DNA of 64,000 nucleotides, taken from JBGSMF01 sp964651475. Lineage in GTDB: Bacteria > Chloroflexota > Anaerolineae > Fen-1058. The position numbers and the translations under genes were made by a program. The stretch's first letter is position 1. Every line of letters starts with the position of its first letter. Below are positions 1-8,499 of the stretch, in pieces. The notes beneath the pieces were generated by a model that searched no databases, was not told where the DNA came from, and was given only the letters and a program-made list of their open reading frames with translations. The stretch lies in contig CAZYXV010000009.1 in assembly GCA_964651475.1 (NCBI GenBank), forward strand, positions 62,001 to 126,000. The letters are read 5' to 3'.

Positions 1-962
1 GCGTCGAGTTGACCACGTACAATGGCATTCCGCACCTGATGGCGCCAGTGGTGGTGGACCTGGAGCGCGTGGTGGGCACACTGCAATGGGTGACGCGCGA
101 GATGGATACGCGCTACCGCAAATTCGCCAAGGCGGGCGCGCGCAACATTGACGATTACAACCTCAAGGTTGCAGGCAACGCCAGGTTGGCGGCTCGAGCG
201 GGCAAGGCCGAGCCTAAAAACGGCGAGCCAGACGCCGAGCTCAAGATGCCTTATATTGTGGTCGTCATTGACGAGCTGGCCGATCTGATGATGCTCGCGC
301 CCGACGAAACCGAGCGCACCATCTGCCGCCTGGCGCAGATGGCGCGCGCCACCGGTATCCACCTGATTATCGCCACGCAGCGTCCCAGCGTGGACGTGGT
401 GACAGGGCTGATCAAGGCCAACTTTCCGGCGCGCATCAGCTTTGCCGTGGCCTCTTCGGTAGACAGCCGCGTGATCCTGGATCAACCCGGCGCAGAACGG
501 CTGCTGGGGCGCGGCGACATGCTATTCGTCTCACCCGAATCGGGCCAGCCGCTCAGGCTGCAGGGATGTTACGTAGCCGACCGTGAGTTGCAAAAGCTCA
601 CCCGCTACTGGAAAGGCATGCGCGGCACAGACATCGGCGCCCCTCCAGAAGAGGCGCACCCCGAGCCGCCCCCCGTCCAGCCGCCGCTGTGGGAAGAGAT
701 GCGCGCGGCCATGGAAAAAGAACAGGCATCCGGCTCAGACGACGATCTGTTTGAGCGCGCCGTCGAAGTCGTTCGCATGCAAAAAAAAGCGTCCATCTCG
801 CTGCTGCAGCGCCACCTGCGCATTGGCTACACGCGCGCTGCGCGGTTGATTGACTTGTTGGAGGAACGTGGCATTGTCGGCCCCAGCGAACCGGGCAGCC
901 GGTGGCGCGAAGTGATTATGACGGGCTACACGGGCGGCACAGGTTCAGGTAAAGTTGTGTGA
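1..962 (+). CDS. ftsK: FtsK/SpoIIIE DNA translocase, C-terminal part
   Basis: This is the end of a hexameric DNA pump that moves chromosome ends through the closing septum. The frame is open to the left edge (codons from base 3 read VELTTYNGIPHLMAP), so the gene starts outside the window. The Walker B strand reads VVVIDELADLMM (about 258-293), followed by the RecA-like tail with IIATQRPSVDVVTG. The end is a gamma-type winged helix (about 760-930, VRMQKKASISLLQRHLRIGY), which in this family reads KOPS/SRS-type polarity sequences. Walker A, the N-terminal membrane segments and any linker lie upstream. The last residues after the winged helix are short and poorly conserved. The family call is secure; which chromosome motif it reads cannot be told. 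Confidence 0.95.
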   Translation, partial: VELTTYNGIPHLMAPVVVDLERVVGTLQWVTREMDTRYRKFAKAGARNIDDYNLKVAGNARLAARAGKAEPKNGEPDAELKMPYIVVVIDELADLMMLAPDETERTICRLAQMARATGIHLIIATQRPSVDVVTGLIKANFPARISFAVASSVDSRVILDQPGAERLLGRGDMLFVSPESGQPLRLQGCYVADRELQKLTRYWKGMRGTDIGAPPEEAHPEPPPVQPPLWEEMRAAMEKEQASGSDDDLFERAVEVVRMQKKASISLLQRHLRIGYTRAARLIDLLEERGIVGPSEPGSRWREVIMTGYTGGTGSGKVV

Positions 963-972
963 CAAAAGACAC

Positions 973-1001
973 TTGCCCACCTTGCGTAAATACGCTATAA
1001 T
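973..1001 (+). promoter_or_regulatory. Sigma-70-type promoter of the nucleoside ABC importer operon
   Basis: The -35 box TTGCCC (973-978) and a perfect -10 box TATAAT (996-1001) are 17 bases apart. They lie just after the ftsK stop and about 140 bases before the lipoprotein start, leaving a leader of roughly 135 bases. That leader ends with a strong GGAGGAG ribosome-binding site (about 1130-1136). No known riboswitch was recognised in the leader. Confidence 0.75.
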
Positions 1002-1144
1002 TTCACCACAATGCCGCGATTAAATCTCGATTTCTCTCAATCAGAGAGGAGGTGGTCACCCCAAAAAGATGGTTTGTCTTTCCACATCGGTTCGATCTAG
1101 TCTAAAATCCAAATAAAAAAATTCTCTTTGGAGGAGAAGAAAAA

Positions 1145-3223
1145 ATGCGTAAATCACTTTTTGTCACGTTGGCCGTTATTACGGTCCTCTCGCTTGTACT
1201 GTCCGCGTGCGGCGGCGGCGCTACGCCCGTCCCCACTACAGCCCCAGAACCCACCAAGCCGCCTGCGACCACAGCCCCAGAACCCACCAAGCCGCCCGAA
1301 GTCAAGTTCAAGGCGTGCCAGGTGACGGACACGGGTGGTATTGACGACAAGTCCTTCAACGCCACGGCGTGGAAGGGTGTTCAGGATGCGATGAAGGAAT
1401 ACGGCGTTGAGGGCAAGTATCTCGAATCGCAGCAGCAGACGGACTATGACAAGAACATCACCCAGTTCTTGCAGGAAAAGTGCGACATCATCGTGACGAT
1501 TGGGTTCCTGCTGGCGGATGCGACCAAGAAGTATGCCGAGCAGAACCCGGACGTGCCGTTTGCGATTGTAGACAATGCCTATGATCCGGTCATCCCGAAC
1601 GTGTCTGGGCTGACCTTCCAGACGGACGAAGCGGCCTTTCTGGCCGGCTACGTGGCGGCTGGGATGAGCAAGAGCGGCAAGGTGGGAACGTGGGGCGGCA
1701 TCGCCATTCCGCCTGTGACCATCTTTATGGACGGGTTCTACGCCGGTGTGAGCTATTACAACCAAAAGAATGGCACGACCGTCGAAGTGTTGGGTTGGGA
1801 TCCCGTCAAGAAAGAAGGCGTGTTCATCAACAACTTTGAGAGCGCGGAAGACGGCAAGAAGGCGTCCGAGTCATTGGCCGACGAAGGCGCGGATATTCTG
1901 TTGCCTGTGGCTGGCCCGGCAGGTTTGGGCGCGGCGGCTGTGGCCAAAGAGCGCAGCTTGATGGTGATCGGTGTGGACGCGGACTGGTTCAACACCGCGC
2001 CAGAGTATCAGGACTATGAGCTGACCAGCATCCTCAAGAACATGGACGTCACCGTCAAGCAGGCCATCAAGAATGTGATGGACAAGAGCTTTAAGGGCGG
2101 CGTGATCGTAGGCACGCTGGCCAACGGCGGCGTGGGCATTGCCCCCTTCCACAAGTTCGAAGACAAGGTGCCAGCTCAGATCAAGACGGATCTCGAATCC
2201 ATCAAAAAAGATATCTCGGCTGGAACCATCAAGGTGTCCGATTACCTCGTGGCTGGCGGAGGCATCAAGGCGCCGGCCGGCTTCAAGGCGTGCCAGGTGA
2301 CGGACACGGGTGGTATTGACGACAAGTCCTTCAACGCCACGGCGTGGAAGGGTGTTCAGGATGCGATGAAGGAATACGGCGTTGAGGGCAAGTATCTCGA
2401 ATCGCAGCAGCAGACGGACTATGACAAGAACATCACCCAGTTCTTGCAGGAAAAGTGCGACATCATCGTGACGATTGGGTTCCTGCTGGCGGATGCGACC
2501 AAGAAGTATGCCGAGCAGAACCCGGACGTGCCGTTTGCGATTGTAGACAATGCCTATGATCCGGTCATCCCGAACGTGTCTGGGCTGACCTTCCAGACGG
2601 ACGAAGCGGCCTTTCTGGCCGGCTACGTGGCGGCTGGGATGAGCAAGAGCGGCAAGGTAGGAACGTGGGGCGGCATCGCCATTCCGCCTGTGACCATCTT
2701 TATGGATGGTTTCCTGGCTGGCGTGAATTATTACAACCAGAAAAACGGCACCAAGGTTGAGGTGCTGGGATGGGATGGCAAGGAAGGCGTGTTCATCAAC
2801 AACTTTGAGAGCGCGGAGGACGGCAAGAAGGCGTCCGAGTCATTGGCAGACGAAGGCGCGGATATTCTGTTGCCTGTGGCTGGCCCGGCAGGTTTGGGCG
2901 CGGCGGCTGTGGCCAAAGAGCGCAGCTTGATGGTGATCGGTGTGGACGCGGACTGGTTCAACACCGCGCCAGAGTATCAGGACTATGAGCTGACCAGCAT
3001 CCTCAAGAACATGGACGTGTTGGTCAAGCAAGCCATCCAGCGCGTGATTTCCGATAGCTTTGAGGGTGGCGTGATTGTGGGCACGCTGTCCAACGGCGGC
3101 GTGGGCATTGCCCCCTTCCACAAGTTCGAAGACAAGGTGCCGGCTCAGATCAAGGACGATCTCAAGGCGATCAGCGCCGATATTGCTTCCGGTAAGATCA
3201 AGGTCGCAGATTATCTCAAGTAA
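1145..3223 (+). CDS. BMP/PnrA-family nucleoside-binding lipoprotein with two tandem binding domains
   Basis: Predicted extracytoplasmic solute receptor of the nucleoside ABC importer encoded by the next three genes. A signal peptide (1-21) ends in the lipobox LSAC, with Cys22 as the lipidation site. A linker in which PEPTKPP occurs twice follows. Two complete BMP domains (PF02608 type) start at residues 55 and 380. Each opens with FKACQVTDTGGIDDKSFN and carries the LPVAGPAGLGAAAV and VIGVDADWF stretches. Normal family members have one domain and about 350 residues; this one has 692. The copies are almost identical in DNA except in short patches. The ligand is inferred from the family (purine nucleosides in PnrA/BmpA relatives). 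An assembly duplication is a formal alternative, but the patchy divergence argues against it. Confidence 0.9.
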   Translation: MRKSLFVTLAVITVLSLVLSACGGGATPVPTTAPEPTKPPATTAPEPTKPPEVKFKACQVTDTGGIDDKSFNATAWKGVQDAMKEYGVEGKYLESQQQTDYDKNITQFLQEKCDIIVTIGFLLADATKKYAEQNPDVPFAIVDNAYDPVIPNVSGLTFQTDEAAFLAGYVAAGMSKSGKVGTWGGIAIPPVTIFMDGFYAGVSYYNQKNGTTVEVLGWDPVKKEGVFINNFESAEDGKKASESLADEGADILLPVAGPAGLGAAAVAKERSLMVIGVDADWFNTAPEYQDYELTSILKNMDVTVKQAIKNVMDKSFKGGVIVGTLANGGVGIAPFHKFEDKVPAQIKTDLESIKKDISAGTIKVSDYLVAGGGIKAPAGFKACQVTDTGGIDDKSFNATAWKGVQDAMKEYGVEGKYLESQQQTDYDKNITQFLQEKCDIIVTIGFLLADATKKYAEQNPDVPFAIVDNAYDPVIPNVSGLTFQTDEAAFLAGYVAAGMSKSGKVGTWGGIAIPPVTIFMDGFLAGVNYYNQKNGTKVEVLGWDGKEGVFINNFESAEDGKKASESLADEGADILLPVAGPAGLGAAAVAKERSLMVIGVDADWFNTAPEYQDYELTSILKNMDVLVKQAIQRVISDSFEGGVIVGTLSNGGVGIAPFHKFEDKVPAQIKDDLKAISADIASGKIKVADYLK
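1307..3220 (+). repeat. In-frame tandem duplication of the BMP domain (unit 975 bp)
   Basis: Copy 1 is 1307-2281 and copy 2 is 2282-3220. From 1307 to about 1728 the copies differ at one base (g1685/a2660). A dense patch of differences covers about 1729-1815, including a 6-base deletion in copy 2. Near-identity returns for about 230 bases, then the 3' ends (from about 2048 and 3017) diverge again around a shared block at about 2125-2170. Confidence 0.95.
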
Positions 3224-3239
3224 TCTGCTAGAGTGTTAC

Positions 3240-3279
3240 AAGTGGAAAGTAGAAAGTGAAAGCTTTCTACTTTCCACTT
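3240..3279 (+). other. Perfect 17-bp hairpin between lipoprotein and ATPase genes
   Basis: Arms 3240-3256 and 3263-3279 are exact complements around a 6-base loop. No T-run follows. By analogy with other importer operons it may protect the upstream mRNA end and allow more receptor than ATPase to be made; that role is inferred. Confidence 0.7.
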
Positions 3280-3313
3280 TCAACCTTACGCATCACGTAT
3301 CATGGAGTAAGCT

Positions 3314-4885
3314 ATGCCTCCAATTCTAGAATTACGCGGCATCACCAAGCAATTCCCCGGCGTGCTGGCGAACGACCACATTGATCTCACGTTGAACGAG
3401 GGTGAAATCCACGTGCTGCTGGGCGAAAACGGCGCCGGCAAATCCACCTTGATGAATATTCTGTACGGATTGTATAACCCCGACGTGGGTGAAATTATCG
3501 TGCGCGGCAAAAAAGCCGACATCAAAGGCCCGAATGATGCCATCGCGCTCGGCATTGGCATGGTGCATCAGCACTTTATGCTGGTGCCGGTATTGACAGT
3601 CACCGAGAACGTGATGCTGGGCGTCGAGTCTATCAAGAACGGCATTGTGCTCGACCGAAAAACTGCTGCGGAGCGGGTGTCTGCTATTTCGCAGCAATAT
3701 GGACTGGCGGTTGATCCCAATGCCTATGTCAAAGATATTCCGGTCGGCATTCAGCAGCGCGTCGAGATTATCAAGTTGTTGTACCGCAGCGCAGACATTT
3801 TGATTTTGGATGAACCGACGGCAGTGCTGACGCCGCAAGAGGCTGACGATTTGTTTGAGGTTTTGCGGTCATTGGTCAAACAAGGCAAGTCCATTATCTT
3901 TATCACGCACAAACTGCGCGAGGTGATGGAGATTGCCGACCGCATTACGGTGATCCGCCTGGGCAAGGTGGTGGGCGGCACTACTCCCAAAGAGGCGAAT
4001 GAAATCAGGCTGGCCGAGATGATGGTAGGCCGCCCGGTTGAACTGCGCGTGAAAAAGAAACAAGCGCAAGCGGGCGAGGTGATGTTGAACGTGCAAAACC
4101 TGGTGGTGGCGGATGATCGGATGAATAAAACCGTAGACGGCGTCTCGTTTGACGTGCGGGCGGGCGAGGTGGTGGGAATTGCCGGCGTGCAGGGAAACGG
4201 GCAAACCGAACTGGTCGAAGCATTGACCGGACTGCGCAAAGCTGTGGATGGCCGCCTGAGCATCGCCGGGCAGGATTGCACCAAAGCTTCGCCGCGCCGC
4301 ATTACCGAGTTGGGTATAGCCCACGTGCCCGAAGACCGCCAGGCCGACGGCCTGGTTTTGTCGGCGCCTGTGGCGGATAACCTGGTGTTGAACACGTACT
4401 ACCTGCCGCCGTTTGCGGCCGGGATTGTGATGAACCAGCCAGCCATTGACGCGGCAGCGCGCGAACGGGTCGAACAGTTTGACGTGCGCACGCCCGGCAT
4501 CGGCGTGCCGGCCGGCAAACTTTCGGGCGGCAACCAGCAAAAGGTCATCGTGGCGCGCGAACTGTCTCGTCCCATCAAACTGCTCATTGCCAGCCAGCCG
4601 ACGCGCGGCCTCGACGTCGGCTCTATCGAATACATCCATCAACGCATCATCCAAAAACGCGACGAAGGCTGCGCCGTATTGGTCGTGTCGGCGGAACTGG
4701 ACGAGATTATGGCCCTATCGGACCGCATTGCCGTGATGTACAAGGGACGCATTATTGATACCGTTCCCGCCAAAGGAACGAGCAAGAACCATTTAGGCTT
4801 GTTGATGGCTGGCATCAAACCGACAGCTGAAGACCTGGCCCACGAAGCCGAAGAGGCCGAAGAAATTATTAGCGCCGCATTGTAG
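3314..4885 (+). CDS. Nucleoside ABC importer, double ATPase subunit
   Basis: Energises uptake of the ligand captured by the BMP lipoprotein; cytoplasmic. The protein has 523 residues and two ABC ATPase halves, as in NupA/YufO and RbsA-type subunits. Half 1 has an intact Walker A GENGAGKST (37-45), Walker B LILDEPTAVL and an unusual signature VGIQQRVEI. Half 2 has the degenerate Walker A GVQGNGQTE but a canonical LSGGNQQK signature followed by PTRGLDVG. This split of good and poor motifs is usual for the family, so one active site is expected to dominate. The start is ATG 3314 behind GGAG. It is second in an operon with the lipoprotein and two permeases. Confidence 0.93.
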   Translation: MPPILELRGITKQFPGVLANDHIDLTLNEGEIHVLLGENGAGKSTLMNILYGLYNPDVGEIIVRGKKADIKGPNDAIALGIGMVHQHFMLVPVLTVTENVMLGVESIKNGIVLDRKTAAERVSAISQQYGLAVDPNAYVKDIPVGIQQRVEIIKLLYRSADILILDEPTAVLTPQEADDLFEVLRSLVKQGKSIIFITHKLREVMEIADRITVIRLGKVVGGTTPKEANEIRLAEMMVGRPVELRVKKKQAQAGEVMLNVQNLVVADDRMNKTVDGVSFDVRAGEVVGIAGVQGNGQTELVEALTGLRKAVDGRLSIAGQDCTKASPRRITELGIAHVPEDRQADGLVLSAPVADNLVLNTYYLPPFAAGIVMNQPAIDAAARERVEQFDVRTPGIGVPAGKLSGGNQQKVIVARELSRPIKLLIASQPTRGLDVGSIEYIHQRIIQKRDEGCAVLVVSAELDEIMALSDRIAVMYKGRIIDTVPAKGTSKNHLGLLMAGIKPTAEDLAHEAEEAEEIISAAL

Positions 4886-4888
4886 CCG

Positions 4889-4945
4889 ATACCTAATATC
4901 TGATGCATAAAAAGTAGGCGGTACCCGGTATTAGATATCAGGTAT
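4889..4945 (+). other. Imperfect 16-bp inverted repeat between ATPase and permease genes
   Basis: Arm 4889-4904 pairs with 4930-4945 with one G-U and one mismatch. The words (ATACCTAATATC against GATATCAGGTAT) are AT-rich and unlike the flanking coding DNA. There is no T-run, so this is probably not a strong terminator. It resembles the hairpin at 3240 in position and style. Confidence 0.6.
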
Positions 4946-4964
4946 GGGTTAGGAGTGAAATGCC

Positions 4965-6209
4965 TTGAGCGAAAAGAAACCAACTTCCAGCAGCACCGCG
5001 AGTCAAATCCTGCATTCGTTGACCGAAGGGGGCCTGGCTGAGGCTTTGCTATTGCCTCTGCTGGCGATTTTCACCGCGCTGATTGTGGGCGCGATCTTTA
5101 TTGCCTTTACCGACCTGACTGTTCTGGAAAAGCTAGGGGCAGGCGATATTGGCGCAGCGTTGGGCGCCATGTGGAGCGGCGTGACCACGGCTTACGTGTC
5201 GCTGTTCAAAAGCAGCTTTGGCGATCCGGCAGAAATAATTGCGGCGCTGGGCAGCGGCGACGCGCAGCGAGTCCGAATGGCCTTCTGGCCATTTACGGAA
5301 AGCCTGGTGGCGGCGACGCCTTACATTTTCGCCGGCTTGTCGGTGGCGCTGGGCTTCAAGGCTGGCCTGTTCAATATCGGCGCGGAAGGCCAGTTGTGGG
5401 TTGGCGCCATTTGCTCGGCGTGGGTAGGCTATGCGGTCAAGGGCTTGCCCGTTTACATTCACCTGCCTTTGGCGCTGTTGGCAGGAGCGGCGGGCGCGGG
5501 AGTGTGGGGAGCTATCCCTGGCCTGCTCAAAGCCAAAACTGGCGCGCACGAAGTCATCAATACAATTATGATGAACTATGTCGCTTACCGCTTGAGCGAT
5601 TGGCTGCTGCACGGGCCGATGATGCGCCCTGGCTACAACCCTATCAGCCCGGATATTTTGCCCACGGCCTACCTGCCCCAATTTTTCGCCAGTCCAATTC
5701 GTTTCCACGCCGGGTTCTTTTTGGCACTGGCCATGGCGGCGCTGGTGTGGTGGTTCCTGTTCAAGACGACGCTGGGCTTCGAGATTCGCACCGTGGGCGC
5801 CAATCCCGACGCGGCTAAATACGCCGGCATGAACATTACCAAGAACTTTGTGCTGGCGATGGGGCTGGCGGGGGCATTATCGGGACTGGCGGGCGCCAAC
5901 GAAGTTTTGGGACTCAACCACAACCTGGCTTCGGCGTTCTCGTCGGGCTATGGGTTCGATGCCATTGCGCTGGCGCTGTTGGGCAAGAGCCATCCGGCAG
6001 GCGTGGTATTGGCCGCGTTGTTGTTTGGCTTTTTGCGCAGCGGGGCGACGGGCATGCAATCGCACGCCGGCATCCCCATTGACATCATTTCGATTATCCA
6101 GGCGCTGGTGATTATCTTTGTAGCCGCGCCGGCCATCATCCGTGCCATTTACCGCATCAAAGTACGCGAGGCAGGCGCGGGCGTCTTGACCCGCGGGTGG
6201 GGAGGTTAG
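4965..6209 (+). CDS. Nucleoside ABC importer, permease 1
   Basis: Membrane subunit of the BMP-type importer, 414 residues, in the BPD_transp_2 family (NupB/YufP-like). About ten hydrophobic segments are visible. The family-typical stretches FNIGAEGQLWVGA, GAHEVINTIMMNYVAY and GFDAIALALLGKSHP are present. The N-terminal 25 residues are polar and cytoplasmic. The start is TTG 4965 with AGGAG at 4951-4955; the nearby ATG at 4960 is out of frame. It follows the ATPase gene and lies 3 bases before permease 2, so the two permeases are probably translated together and form a heterodimer. Confidence 0.9.
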   Translation: MSEKKPTSSSTASQILHSLTEGGLAEALLLPLLAIFTALIVGAIFIAFTDLTVLEKLGAGDIGAALGAMWSGVTTAYVSLFKSSFGDPAEIIAALGSGDAQRVRMAFWPFTESLVAATPYIFAGLSVALGFKAGLFNIGAEGQLWVGAICSAWVGYAVKGLPVYIHLPLALLAGAAGAGVWGAIPGLLKAKTGAHEVINTIMMNYVAYRLSDWLLHGPMMRPGYNPISPDILPTAYLPQFFASPIRFHAGFFLALAMAALVWWFLFKTTLGFEIRTVGANPDAAKYAGMNITKNFVLAMGLAGALSGLAGANEVLGLNHNLASAFSSGYGFDAIALALLGKSHPAGVVLAALLFGFLRSGATGMQSHAGIPIDIISIIQALVIIFVAAPAIIRAIYRIKVREAGAGVLTRGWGG

Positions 6210-6212
6210 CCA

Positions 6213-7490
6213 ATGACTGCGATCCACACGACAATGAACACCAGCAAGACCATCGTCATTTCCAAGACGCGCATGATCGGGATGGGGATAACTTTTCTGG
6301 CATTGGGCTTGTTGATTTTTGCATTCTTTTTGCCCGGCGTGGGCGGCGACCTGAAAACGGAATTTGGGCTGAATCCCGGCAAAATCTCGGATGTGATTCC
6401 TCTGCCGCCGCTGGTCGTGCCAACTCAAATCACCGTCATCATCTTGGGGGTGGCCTGCCTGTTCCTGGGCGGCTACCAATTGGCGCGCGGATTCGGGCGC
6501 ACCACCGAGGCCATCCTGGGGTCGGTCGTATTGATGTTTGTGATCGCCTTTCTAACGTGGGCGGCGCGCGGCAAGTCGTTCAACCTGACCGGCATCCTCA
6601 ACACCACACTGCGCCTGGCCACGCCCATCACACTGGGCGCGCTCAGCGGCGTGCTCTCGGAGCGCGCCGGCGTGGTCAATATCGCCATCGAAGGGATGAT
6701 GCTCTCGGCGGCGTTCATGTCTACCTTGGTCGGCAGCGTAACACACAGCCTGTATATCGGCCTGTTGGGCGGCATGACGCTCAGTACCCTGATGGCGGCG
6801 CTGCACGCTGTGCTTTCAATCAAGTACAAGGTAGACCAGATCATCAGCGGCACGGTGATTAACATTCTGGCGACCGGCCTGACCAGTTACCTATCCAGCC
6901 GCTTTTTGGAAAAGTACCAGGGGCTAAACAACCCCGGCACGTTCCAGCCGATTTCTATCCCGCTGCTGTCGCGCATCCCCATTATCGGCCCGGTGTTGTT
7001 TGAAAACAACTTTATCGTGTATTTGATGTTCGTCTTGATGTTCGCCATCCATTTTATGCTGTTCTACACGCGCTGGGGGCTGCGCACGCGCGCCGTAGGC
7101 GAGCATCCCAAGGCCGCCGACACGCTGGGCGTCAACGTGATCAAGACACGCTACATCAACGTGCTGCTGAGCGGCGCAGTGGCGGGCATTGGCGGCTCGT
7201 TTTTCACGCTCGGCTCGGTGGGACGCTTTGACGAAGTGATGACCTCGGGCAAGGGGTTTATCGGGCTGGCGGCCATGATCTTTGGCAAGTGGACGCCGTT
7301 TGGCGCGTTTGGCGCGTCGCTCATCTTTGGCTTTGCCGATTCACTGCAAACCAAGCTGCAACTGCTGCGCGTGCCGATTCCGTCCGAGTTCCTGCTGATG
7401 GCGCCTTACCTGGCCACCATCATCGCCGTGTCGGGAGTGATTGGCAAGTCCATATCGCCCGCCGCCGACGGTGTGCCGTACGAAAAGTAA
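6213..7490 (+). CDS. Nucleoside ABC importer, permease 2
   Basis: Second membrane subunit (425 residues; NupC/YufQ-like, BPD_transp_2). It has hydrophobic segments along its length and the motifs GALSGVLSERAGVVNIAIEG and GKGFIGLAAMIFGKWTPFG. Compared with typical members it carries a long N-terminal extension of roughly 120 residues with three additional hydrophobic segments before the conserved core. The start is ATG 6213, three bases after the permease 1 stop. It is the last gene of the importer operon and is followed by a clear terminator. The ligand class rests on the BMP receptor, not on the permease. Confidence 0.9.
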   Translation: MTAIHTTMNTSKTIVISKTRMIGMGITFLALGLLIFAFFLPGVGGDLKTEFGLNPGKISDVIPLPPLVVPTQITVIILGVACLFLGGYQLARGFGRTTEAILGSVVLMFVIAFLTWAARGKSFNLTGILNTTLRLATPITLGALSGVLSERAGVVNIAIEGMMLSAAFMSTLVGSVTHSLYIGLLGGMTLSTLMAALHAVLSIKYKVDQIISGTVINILATGLTSYLSSRFLEKYQGLNNPGTFQPISIPLLSRIPIIGPVLFENNFIVYLMFVLMFAIHFMLFYTRWGLRTRAVGEHPKAADTLGVNVIKTRYINVLLSGAVAGIGGSFFTLGSVGRFDEVMTSGKGFIGLAAMIFGKWTPFGAFGASLIFGFADSLQTKLQLLRVPIPSEFLLMAPYLATIIAVSGVIGKSISPAADGVPYEK

Positions 7491-7514
7491 AACGTGAAAA
7501 GTGAAACGTCAAAG

Positions 7515-7542
7515 GAGATCAGGCGCGCCCTGGTCTCTTTTT
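7515..7542 (+). terminator. Rho-independent terminator of the importer operon
   Basis: GAGATCAGG (7515-7523) pairs with CCTGGTCTC (7529-7537) with one G-U, followed by a T-run to 7542. It lies 25 bases after the permease 2 stop. Confidence 0.85.
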
Positions 7543-7614
7543 GTTCACACCGGCATGATCAACACGCTGGGTGGAGAAGACCGTAGCGGAATCTGTTGAG
7601 TAAATTGTAAGCCC

Positions 7615-8169
7615 ATGGACAATCAAAAAATTGTAGCGGTGTTCGGTGGACGGGCGGTGCCGCCCGGTAGTGCAGAATACAAAGAAACTCGCACGTTGGG
7701 GCAACAGTTAGCCCGGGCCGGTTATATCGTGATGACAGGCGGGTACGGCGGCGTGATGGAGGCTGCCAGCCGCGGCGCAAAAGAAGCTGGCGGGCACGTC
7801 ATCGGCGTGACGGTGGGAATGTTTGACAAAAGCGGCTTGCGCCCTAATGCGTGGGTTGACGAAGAAATTAAATTCCCGGCCGTGTTTCAGCGATTGCATT
7901 ACCTGATCACTGCCAGCGATGCCATCGTGGTGATGCATGGCGGTGTGGGCACGCTCAGCGAAGTGGCACTCACGTGGAGCCTGATGCAGGTGGGCGAGCT
8001 GCCGCGCAAACCGCTGGCGCTGGTAGGCCAGGGCTGGCGCCACACGCTGGAAACATTTCGCGACCATTCGACCGTCAGCGAGCGCGATTGGGCATTGCTT
8101 GCTTTTGTGCCTCGGCCAGGTCAAGTGATTCAATTCTTGGACGGCAGGCTCGGCAAAACAGAGATTTGA
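7615..8169 (+). CDS. LOG-family (lysine decarboxylase-like) nucleotide phosphoribohydrolase-type protein
   Basis: A 184-residue Rossmann-fold protein of the LOG/PpnN superfamily. Characterised members split nucleoside monophosphates into base and ribose 5-phosphate. Visible motifs are TGGYGGVMEAASRGA (about 41-55) and HGGVGTLSEV (about 107-116), which matches the family PGGxGTxxE except that His replaces Pro. The start is ATG 7615 with little Shine-Dalgarno character. It stands alone between a terminator and a structured intergenic region. Many proteins of this family are mislabelled lysine decarboxylases. The substrate here cannot be told from sequence. Confidence 0.85.
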   Translation: MDNQKIVAVFGGRAVPPGSAEYKETRTLGQQLARAGYIVMTGGYGGVMEAASRGAKEAGGHVIGVTVGMFDKSGLRPNAWVDEEIKFPAVFQRLHYLITASDAIVVMHGGVGTLSEVALTWSLMQVGELPRKPLALVGQGWRHTLETFRDHSTVSERDWALLAFVPRPGQVIQFLDGRLGKTEI

Positions 8170-8184
8170 TGTCCATGCTGTGAC

Positions 8185-8434
8185 GTGGCGCGCCGCCTGC
8201 CTCGCGCCACGGGGTGCGGTTCAAAGTTTCGCGCAACTCTGCCCGCCCGAGGCTACCCCTTTGCTACGCTCCGGGGGGCTATGCAAAGCCATCTAATAGC
8301 CCAGGGCGATCCACAGGACGGCGGTAGCCGTAAATCGCCCTGGAGCAGCCCGCTTCAGCGGGCTTGGCGTTCTCGGCCGGGTGATGAATCACCCGGCCCA
8401 AGCTGCCCGAGCGCAAAAACGTGAACCGCACCCC
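8185..8434 (+). repeat. Composite palindromic intergenic element with long-range closing arms
   Basis: This fills most of the gap between the LOG gene and proS. Five perfect inverted repeats are visible. Hairpin A: 8185-8192 with 8203-8210. Closing arms: 8211-8223 with 8422-8434 (13 bp, 198 bases apart). Hairpin C: 8301-8310 with 8334-8343, nesting 8318-8322 with 8327-8331. Hairpin D: 8347-8354 with 8357-8364. Hairpin E: 8375-8384 with 8389-8398. No convincing coding frame is present. It could be a MITE-like or REP-like composite or a structured RNA; no Rfam family was recognised. Confidence 0.7.
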
Positions 8435-8449
8435 GCGCCACGCCCACCC

Positions 8450-8478
8450 TTGCAATAAGCCGCCACTTGCGTTATACT
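8450..8478 (+). promoter_or_regulatory. Promoter of proS
   Basis: TTGCAA (8450-8455) and TATACT (8473-8478) have a 17-base spacer. Transcription would begin near 8485 and give a leader of about 145 bases that contains two perfect hairpins. Confidence 0.65.
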
Positions 8479-8499
8479 CTCCCCAACTCAAAATCTAGG

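Noticed and set aside
1307..3220. Direct repeats as a possible CRISPR or mobile element
   Set aside because: There are only two units, 975 bases long, in frame within one gene; this is a domain duplication.
8185..8466. Short open frames in the LOG-proS gap
   Set aside because: They run through perfect hairpins, have no conserved sequence and lack ribosome-binding sites.
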